Assembly: GCA_964555645.1 (NCBI GenBank)
Contig: CAZKTA010000019.1
Span: forward strand, 1-58,863
Source: DTLC01 sp964555645
GTDB lineage: Bacteria > Verrucomicrobiota > Verrucomicrobiia > Limisphaerales > DTLC01
Direction of reading: 5' to 3'
DNA length: 58,863 nt
Shown in pieces: positions 53,864-58,863 of the stretch. A model generated the notes under the pieces. The model saw nothing but the letters and a program-made list of their open reading frames with translations. It was not told the DNA's origin and searched no databases. The first letter of the stretch is position 1, and each line of letters starts with the position of its first letter. Both the position numbers and the translations under genes were made by a program.

Positions 53864-56008
53864 ATGCAAAAAACAATATTTACAGGGGTCGTATTGACCA
53901 GGGCGGGACAAGTAACGTCTGCATGTGGTAGGTTGGCCGTCGAAAAAGTTCCTAGGTTGGTTAGCGCGGTTTTTGCGCTGGTCACATCGGGTGCAGTTGT
54001 GCTGGCACAACAATTTCCAATTGCAACGAATCCGGCTGTGTTCGAGATGTCCGGGGGTGCCGTGTACGACGGCACAAACTATCTGGTCGGTTACATCGCC
54101 GGAACGAACATCTACGGCCAAGTTGTCTCACCGACGGGGCAATTGGTCGGAGTGCCGTTGCTCATAGCGTCGGCAAATGTGGGTTGGCCGGCAGCAGCGG
54201 GTGTTGCCGGTGCCAGGACAAATTGCCTGGTTGTATGGTCGGATTACTCGAAAACAACCGGTGTCACCATGTTCGGTCGGATCGTCAACTACGGCACCGG
54301 CACAATGGGTCCTGCGTTTCCGTTGCTGTCTGGGGTGGGGACACATGGTTTCCAACGTGTTCGCGATGTTGCCTGCGACGGTACGAACTACGTTGTGGTT
54401 TGGGTGGATGCAAACGATAAGGTGGGCGACGGCCTATACAGCAAAGTGTACGGCCAGTTTGTCAGCGGCGCCGGAACGCTTCTTGGGTCGGAATTTGTTG
54501 TTATAAGTGCCGGTGCTGTCTTTGAAGATATTGCAGTAGCGTTTGGCCGCACCAACTACTTGGTGGCCTGGCAAGAGCGTGCAGGTTCAAACCACGACAC
54601 TTACTGCCGCACAATATCGCAAGGCGGCACGGTGGGGGCCGCTCAGAAAGTCAATACGACCGCGTCCATGGACCGTAACCCGGTGGCGATCGGGTTCGAC
54701 GGGACGAATTACCTTGTTTTGTGGAACTGCACGACCAATTACGACGGACCAGGCGAACTGATGCTGTATGGCAGGCTGGTTTCACAAGCTGGCACGCCGG
54801 TTGGACCTGAACTCGTTGTGACAACCGACCCGTTGTCGGTTTTCCCTGCAGTCGCATTCGACGGTGCGAACTACCTTGTCCTCTGGGCAAAGGATGTGAT
54901 TGCTACAAACCACACCGTGCAAGCAAGGTTCATTGACCGCGTGGGTAGTCCGATTGGGCCGGTGTTTACTCCGCTAGCGAACCAAGGCACAAACGCACCG
55001 CTGTTTCCGCAGCGCGGTGTATTGTATGCAGGCGGTAAATTTTTGCTCACAGCTACGTTCGGGTCTTTCATGACCGGCACGGGCGGCGACATTATAGGTT
55101 TGGTTGGCGGTGATGTGTACGGCAGGTTTTTCCCGCGCAGCACCACGCCGCCTTGGTTCACAAATGTAGCAATTGTGAACGGGCATCTTCAGGCGCAATT
55201 TCACGTTGTGCCTGGTGTGTATTACACTCTGGAAATTTCCACCAACCTGACTACCTGGGTTGCGGCTGATGTAATTGGAAGCGACGGCACGAATGTATTG
55301 TACCTTGCGGATGATCAGCCACCGGAAGGCAATCTGTTTGTGCGTGCCAAAATGGGTTACTCGCCCTCGTTTAAGCTGTGGTTTTTTGAATTTGCGTACG
55401 CCGGCGGGTTCGGCAGCGGTTATACGCCGGTGCCATCGTACCCGGTTACGCTGACGAATTATTCGGCTGCATTTGGTGTGCGGGGCGACTTTTATTATCC
55501 GCCGTCAGCCAACGTGCGGTTCACCGGGCCACCAGGCTCTGGATTGACCAATACACCGGCTTGGCAGTCGTACGGTGGCACAGACTGGATGCTCTACCAA
55601 TCTCCACCTGTGCACAATCCTGCGGCTGCACCGGGGGGCACATGGATTGTGAGCTATAAAGGCTCAAACGTCACTTTCAACGTGCCTGATCCACAAGCCG
55701 CATCGCGGTTGGTTATACCGCTGCCCACTGTGAACGTCAGCGGCGATGTTGTCCTGAGCGTGAGTTGGGTTTACAAAAACGCAACCAATGGCGCCACACT
55801 CAGCGGACCGCCAGCTTACATGACCAGTATTCAGCTACAAATCGAAGGTGTCGGCGGTGCACGGCTCTACAATTCGCCAGAGCTATTGCCGAGCATAACC
55901 AATCACACGCTGGCATCTACCGTAAACTGGTCGAACGTACGGACGCTTTACATGGCATACGGCGACACGCTCGGCAACCATTACGTTGTAACGTTCACCA
56001 AGCCGTAA
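53864..56008 (+). CDS. Secreted DGTNYLV-repeat protein
   Basis: About 714 residues from ATG 53864; the frame opens with a GTG at 53846. A signal segment (RLVSAVFALVTSGAVVLAQ) lies at residues ~30-50. The first half has about seven repeats of 45-60 residues built on DGTNYLVVWV, then YGQFVS, GTLLGSEFVV-like strands, probably a beta-propeller. Then a short module (LQAQFHVVPGVYYTLEISTNLTTW) resembling the tail domain of Verrucomicrobial secreted proteins follows, and a final ~210 residues of beta-rich sequence of unknown fold. Similar proteins are common and functionally uncharacterised. No anchor is seen. Confidence 0.8.
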   Translation: MQKTIFTGVVLTRAGQVTSACGRLAVEKVPRLVSAVFALVTSGAVVLAQQFPIATNPAVFEMSGGAVYDGTNYLVGYIAGTNIYGQVVSPTGQLVGVPLLIASANVGWPAAAGVAGARTNCLVVWSDYSKTTGVTMFGRIVNYGTGTMGPAFPLLSGVGTHGFQRVRDVACDGTNYVVVWVDANDKVGDGLYSKVYGQFVSGAGTLLGSEFVVISAGAVFEDIAVAFGRTNYLVAWQERAGSNHDTYCRTISQGGTVGAAQKVNTTASMDRNPVAIGFDGTNYLVLWNCTTNYDGPGELMLYGRLVSQAGTPVGPELVVTTDPLSVFPAVAFDGANYLVLWAKDVIATNHTVQARFIDRVGSPIGPVFTPLANQGTNAPLFPQRGVLYAGGKFLLTATFGSFMTGTGGDIIGLVGGDVYGRFFPRSTTPPWFTNVAIVNGHLQAQFHVVPGVYYTLEISTNLTTWVAADVIGSDGTNVLYLADDQPPEGNLFVRAKMGYSPSFKLWFFEFAYAGGFGSGYTPVPSYPVTLTNYSAAFGVRGDFYYPPSANVRFTGPPGSGLTNTPAWQSYGGTDWMLYQSPPVHNPAAAPGGTWIVSYKGSNVTFNVPDPQAASRLVIPLPTVNVSGDVVLSVSWVYKNATNGATLSGPPAYMTSIQLQIEGVGGARLYNSPELLPSITNHTLASTVNWSNVRTLYMAYGDTLGNHYVVTFTKP

Positions 56009-56388
56009 GCCGACGGTTGCCCGCCCAAGCAAAAACAGCTCCAGTTCAGCTCCGCCTGCCGACGCGGGACCGAGTTGAGAAAAGCAACAGCTTCGACAAG
56101 GCAGTTCCGGTTCATCGGACTCGTCTTTCACCAATTTGGTTGGCTGCAGTGTTGGATTGCCGGGGGCCAGAGAGCAAACTTCGTTCCAGAGCAAAATATA
56201 GGGTTGGTCTGTCAGAACCAAAAGAAATGGTTTGCAACTTTTACCGGAGACATTGCCGGTGTCAAAGGCACACATCAGGTTATGTGCCGGTGGCTTTGTC
56301 GGTTGGATACCTTAGCACAACGTCGTCGCGAGGTAGAACTGCTCACGTGCAGCGTCCAGCAAAATGTTTGGTTGATGACCTCAGCTAC
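56009..56388. other. Convergent intergenic region, nothing recognised
   Basis: 380 bases between the repeat protein and the GH43-like gene, both ending here. No clear terminator hairpin with a T-tract was found. Confidence 0.35.
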
Positions 56389-57486
56389 TCAATTGGCCTG
56401 GGTTTGACCATGCAAGTCTTCGCGGGGGCGAACTACACGCAGGTTATCGCCGGTGTCTTCCATATCGTAAAGTTTAGCCCGTGCATTGTGTCCGAACGGA
56501 TGATGCAGCACCATCATCAGTTGGCCTTCAAATGTTCGGAACAACATACCGTGCCCGCTGTCGCCGCGTACAAGCAGTTGGAGTTGTTCCCAAGGACCAG
56601 CAAGCTTGCCTGACTGCGACCGCGCAACAGTTTGTACATAGCCGTCTTTGTCGTAGCTTGACCAAAGCATCAAAAGCTGTCCTGTCTTAGTCCGGAACAG
56701 TGCGGGTCCATCAGTGACGTAATGATTTTCGCGCTTGGTCGGTTTACGTTGTGCATTGATCCATGGTGCATCCGATGCTTTGAAAAGATGGATTGGCTGA
56801 GCTGCTGCATCGGAAAGATCAGGTTTGAGCGGGATGGCTTCCATCGTACCGTCAATTATCTGGACCCACTCATGCGCATACACCATCCACGGTTCACCGT
56901 CTTCGATGTAAAGAGTGCCGTCCAATGTCATGAAATCAGCCGGGGGAACAGGTGCATTGGTCTTCAGCATCACAAACGGGCCTTCGGGTGAATCCGCCAC
57001 GGCAATGATCGTGCCGCGCATATGCGTGATGCGCCAGGCATCAGGCGGCCGGTCTATGACACGGTCTGAATTGTGAAGAGTTACGAACAGGTAAAACCTG
57101 TCGTTGTAGCGGTGCACTTCAGGCGCCCAAGCACCCTGGGTTGGGTTTGCCCATGTGCCATCCGGGACCATGAACACTATGTACGGCCCTTCCCAGTTTT
57201 GCAGGTCTTTGCTCTTGTAAGTGACAGTGCCGGAGCGGTTCGTACCAACGATTTGCGGTCGTGCAGCCGTGTAGAGATAGTACGTCTTTGTCTCCGCGTG
57301 CGCCAGAATCCAAGGGTCATGGATCGGGATTTCCGGCAGGCGCAGCCCTTTGCGCACAAGATGTGGTTGTTGAGGATCTGCCAACGCACGCGGTGCCGCT
57401 GTATCATCGGCTGTGACCATATTTGGCACTTCAGCGGCTACCAACAGCATCGCCGTGATACAGAGCACTTTCCAAAAGCTGGTCAT
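56389..57486 (-). CDS. Secreted GH43-like glycosidase
   Basis: 365 residues from the ATG at 57486 (frame open to 57528). A signal peptide is clear (VLCITAMLLVAAEVPNMVTA). The mature part begins PEIPIHDPWILAHAETKTYYLY, where the Asp of HDPWI corresponds to the GH43 general base. GAWAPEVHRYNDRFYLFV holds the family's APEV motif, and DGTLYIEDGEPWMVYAHEW the later catalytic/pocket region. This fits a five-bladed propeller of the arabinanase/xylosidase type; the substrate is unknown. The protein ends with HHPFGHNARAKLYDM, which is typical. Confidence 0.88.
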   Translation of the reverse strand: MTSFWKVLCITAMLLVAAEVPNMVTADDTAAPRALADPQQPHLVRKGLRLPEIPIHDPWILAHAETKTYYLYTAARPQIVGTNRSGTVTYKSKDLQNWEGPYIVFMVPDGTWANPTQGAWAPEVHRYNDRFYLFVTLHNSDRVIDRPPDAWRITHMRGTIIAVADSPEGPFVMLKTNAPVPPADFMTLDGTLYIEDGEPWMVYAHEWVQIIDGTMEAIPLKPDLSDAAAQPIHLFKASDAPWINAQRKPTKRENHYVTDGPALFRTKTGQLLMLWSSYDKDGYVQTVARSQSGKLAGPWEQLQLLVRGDSGHGMLFRTFEGQLMMVLHHPFGHNARAKLYDMEDTGDNLRVVRPREDLHGQTQAN

Positions 57487-57599
57487 AACTCGAACCGGTA
57501 GATTGGCCGCGCCTGTAAAGAACGTCAATCCTTCCGGATTACCGCACGGGTCATTGCTGACACGCCGCGGCTACTACACCTAAGGCCCACCTCACTAAC

Positions 57600-57632
57600 T
57601 GTGTACACATGACTCTGGCCACTGTGTGCACA
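57600..57632. promoter_or_regulatory. Inverted repeat upstream of the GH43 gene
   Basis: TGTGTACAC (57600-57608) and GTGTGCACA (57624-57632) pair at eight of nine positions plus one wobble, with a 15-base spacer. It lies about 115 bases before the GH43 start in a 515-base gap that otherwise holds nothing I recognise. It could be an operator for a carbohydrate regulator; no regulator is nearby. Confidence 0.3.
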
Positions 57633-58001
57633 CAATGAATCACCCCCAAACCGAGAAAGCCGCCTGTGATTTTGTGTGACCCAGCTCATTTCACTTTGCA
57701 GTTGCTGCTTATGCTCTTGCAGTTTGAGTCGGATCTGCAGAAACGAGCCTAGAAGATTTGCGGTTTAGTCATTCGGAATTGTTTCGAGCTTCGACATCCG
57801 AGCTTTGGATTGGGCCGGTTTTATCCCCACACTATTACGGAGCTATGCAACTTGCGTGCACGGTCTGCCTGCTCGGCGCTGTGGGCGGCTTTGCGCCTAT
57901 GGCCGTGAAGCGCATCAGTTAACACTGGCAACCTATGAAAAACGTTGCAGGCCACTGATGCACCGGGCTAGAGTTTAGCTAGCACCCACACAGAGCAAAA
58001 A
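57633..58001. other. Intergenic region, nothing recognised
   Basis: Rest of the gap between the GH43 gene and the ORF at 58002. I see no gene, tRNA or clear structure here. Confidence 0.35.
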
Positions 58002-58517
58002 ATGATCAGCATCTACCAGAACAATTTGCCTGGTGTGGTGAGCGGTCAGCCCCCAAACAGCGCGCGCAGCATGGCAATTCACGCGCTGCTACTACAAAGC
58101 ACTGAATCGTGCTTATGGCTTGCAAACCCTGAAAACCGAAATTGTCCGGAGCCGACTTACCAGCTGAGCGACTATTGGCACCCCACAAAACGCAAATACA
58201 TTCAACACGCCTGCCTTAGCGCCCAGGGCAAAATCAAAGAAACGCCCAAGCACAAGTTTGCTTATAACCTGCTGCACCTACTGCTGGTGCGGCAGTTTGG
58301 CCTAGGGCCGCAACGTTCCACGACCGAACGATGTTGCTCCGGGCAACAGCGCCATGCTCAAGTACTTGGCAACTTGAAATATCCCGGCAAAACGTTCAGG
58401 CTACTGAGGTGCCCTGCACGGGCAGATTGGCGCCACGCAGTTGCACGGCTGCTGCTCATAGCAATGCGCGAGTCATGTGTAGGCCTAGTTCGCACATGCA
58501 CCAATGCCAAAAGCTAG
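58002..58517 (+). CDS. Unidentified ORF before the helicase
   Basis: 171 codons from an ATG after an A-rich stretch. It ends 3 bases before the helicase ATG, which suggests a two-gene unit. The sequence (STESCLWLANPEN, YWHPTKRKYIQHACLSAQGK, KHKFAYNLLHLLLVRQFGLG) has some helix-like character in the first two thirds but becomes Cys/Arg-rich at the end, as a frame-shifted or non-coding tail would. I cannot assign it. It may be a small accessory gene, a damaged gene or a chance ORF. Confidence 0.35.
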   Translation: MISIYQNNLPGVVSGQPPNSARSMAIHALLLQSTESCLWLANPENRNCPEPTYQLSDYWHPTKRKYIQHACLSAQGKIKETPKHKFAYNLLHLLLVRQFGLGPQRSTTERCCSGQQRHAQVLGNLKYPGKTFRLLRCPARADWRHAVARLLLIAMRESCVGLVRTCTNAKS

Positions 58518-58520
58518 ACC

Positions 58521-58863
58521 ATGAACACGCTGTTAACAGGGCAAATTCTTGAAGGCCACTTCTGGCCGGAACCGATCCCTGTGCTGGCCAGCCAAAGGCT
58601 CGGCGTTCGCATCAAGATCGACGCCGTACGAACCAAAAACGGCGGGCATTATTCCCCGGTCCTATCCGCAGCAGATCTGGCTTGCGTCAAGGTCTTCACC
58701 GAGGCAAGTCGCGACTTCAAAGGTAGAGCCGAAGCTGTGTTTTTGGCCATCGAAGCGCACCGGATCCGGTTCGCCCGCTAGTTTGATCCGCTCTTTGCGG
58801 TCAACGTGTCGCAGGTTGACCCGCTGCCGCATCAGATTGATGCCGTCTACCACCATATTCTGG
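58521..58863 (+). pseudogene. N-terminus of a large helicase, interrupted by in-frame TAG (runs off window)
   Basis: The first 86 codons (MNTLLTGQILEGHFWPEPI ... AIEAHRIRFAR) end at TAG 58779-58781. The same frame then continues FDPLFAVNVSQVDPLPHQI and DAVYHHIL to the window end. That stretch matches the Q-motif region that precedes the ATPase core of large SNF2/DEAD-type helicases with C-terminal DUF3883-like domains, which are frequent next to DUF1156 methyltransferase genes in defence islands. So the TAG replaces a residue (CAG Gln is one base away) inside a conserved region. TAG ends several intact genes in this window (RNase E/G, mcsB, ilvE, pnp), so readthrough by a changed code is unlikely. 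Either a nonsense mutation or a sequencing error. Confidence 0.6.

Noticed and set aside
58002..58517. Tyrosine recombinase or phage integrase
   Set aside because: Some spacing in the first half resembled a SAM-like domain, but no catalytic R-H-R-Y motif or better frame could be found.
58779..58781. TAG recoded as an amino acid genome-wide
   Set aside because: TAG is the natural stop of several intact genes here (RNase E/G, ilvE, mcsB, pnp, rsmD).

Overview
The window looks like a chromosomal segment of a Verrucomicrobiota bacterium, probably of the Limisphaerales/Pedosphaera type. The reasons are a secreted GloVer-repeat protein, a second secreted repeat protein ending in a 'YTLEISTNL'-like C-terminal module, a VIT/vWA gene pair, a helix-turn-helix/metallo-beta-lactamase fusion, and McsA-McsB-ClpC in an otherwise Gram-negative-looking gene set. 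This placement is inferred from protein family style; there is no rRNA and I found no tRNA.

Layout. 1-4.5 kb: two large secreted proteins (an NlpC/P60 protein on a beta-helix scaffold, cut by the window edge, and a GloVer repeat protein). 4.5-6.6 kb: gene desert. 6.6-17 kb: a uroporphyrinogen-decarboxylase-family protein, then the cell-shape operon mreB-mreC-mreD-mrdA-rodA followed by RNase E/G, then an HTH-MBL hydrolase. 17-20.2 kb: a decayed vWA-domain pseudogene, an intact serpin and a truncated VIT-domain gene, all on the minus strand. 20.6-25 kb: hypB, hypA, prfB with a classical +1 frameshift site, a small membrane protein and an SMR transporter. 25-28.6 kb: aconitase and a peroxiredoxin. 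28.9-34 kb: ilvE-mcsA-mcsB-clpC (amino-acid transaminase plus the arginine-phosphorylation/ClpC proteolysis set). 34-37 kb: rpsO and pnp. 37-40.5 kb: rsmD, a TPR protein, VanZ-like, recO and DUF502. 41-47 kb: minus-strand cluster of a hybrid histidine kinase, a REC-Hpt-REC regulator, a HIT hydrolase, PhoH and YbeY. 47.3-50.6 kb: pyruvate dehydrogenase E1 alpha, E1 beta and E2. 51.2-53 kb: endonuclease IV and a dolichol-phosphate-mannose-synthase-like glycosyltransferase. 53.9-57.5 kb: a secreted repeat protein and a secreted GH43-like glycosidase. 58-58.9 kb: an unidentified ORF and the start of a large helicase with an in-frame TAG.

The housekeeping genes look intact, but the window has many long non-coding gaps and at least one clear multi-lesion pseudogene, one truncated gene and one helicase with a nonsense codon. 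That suggests ongoing gene loss in the accessory fraction. The best leads for follow-up are the serpin wedged between the broken VIT and vWA genes, the helicase start at the right edge (a family common in defence islands), and the sensorless phosphorelay pair. I did not find a convincing, wholly new multi-gene system inside the window.
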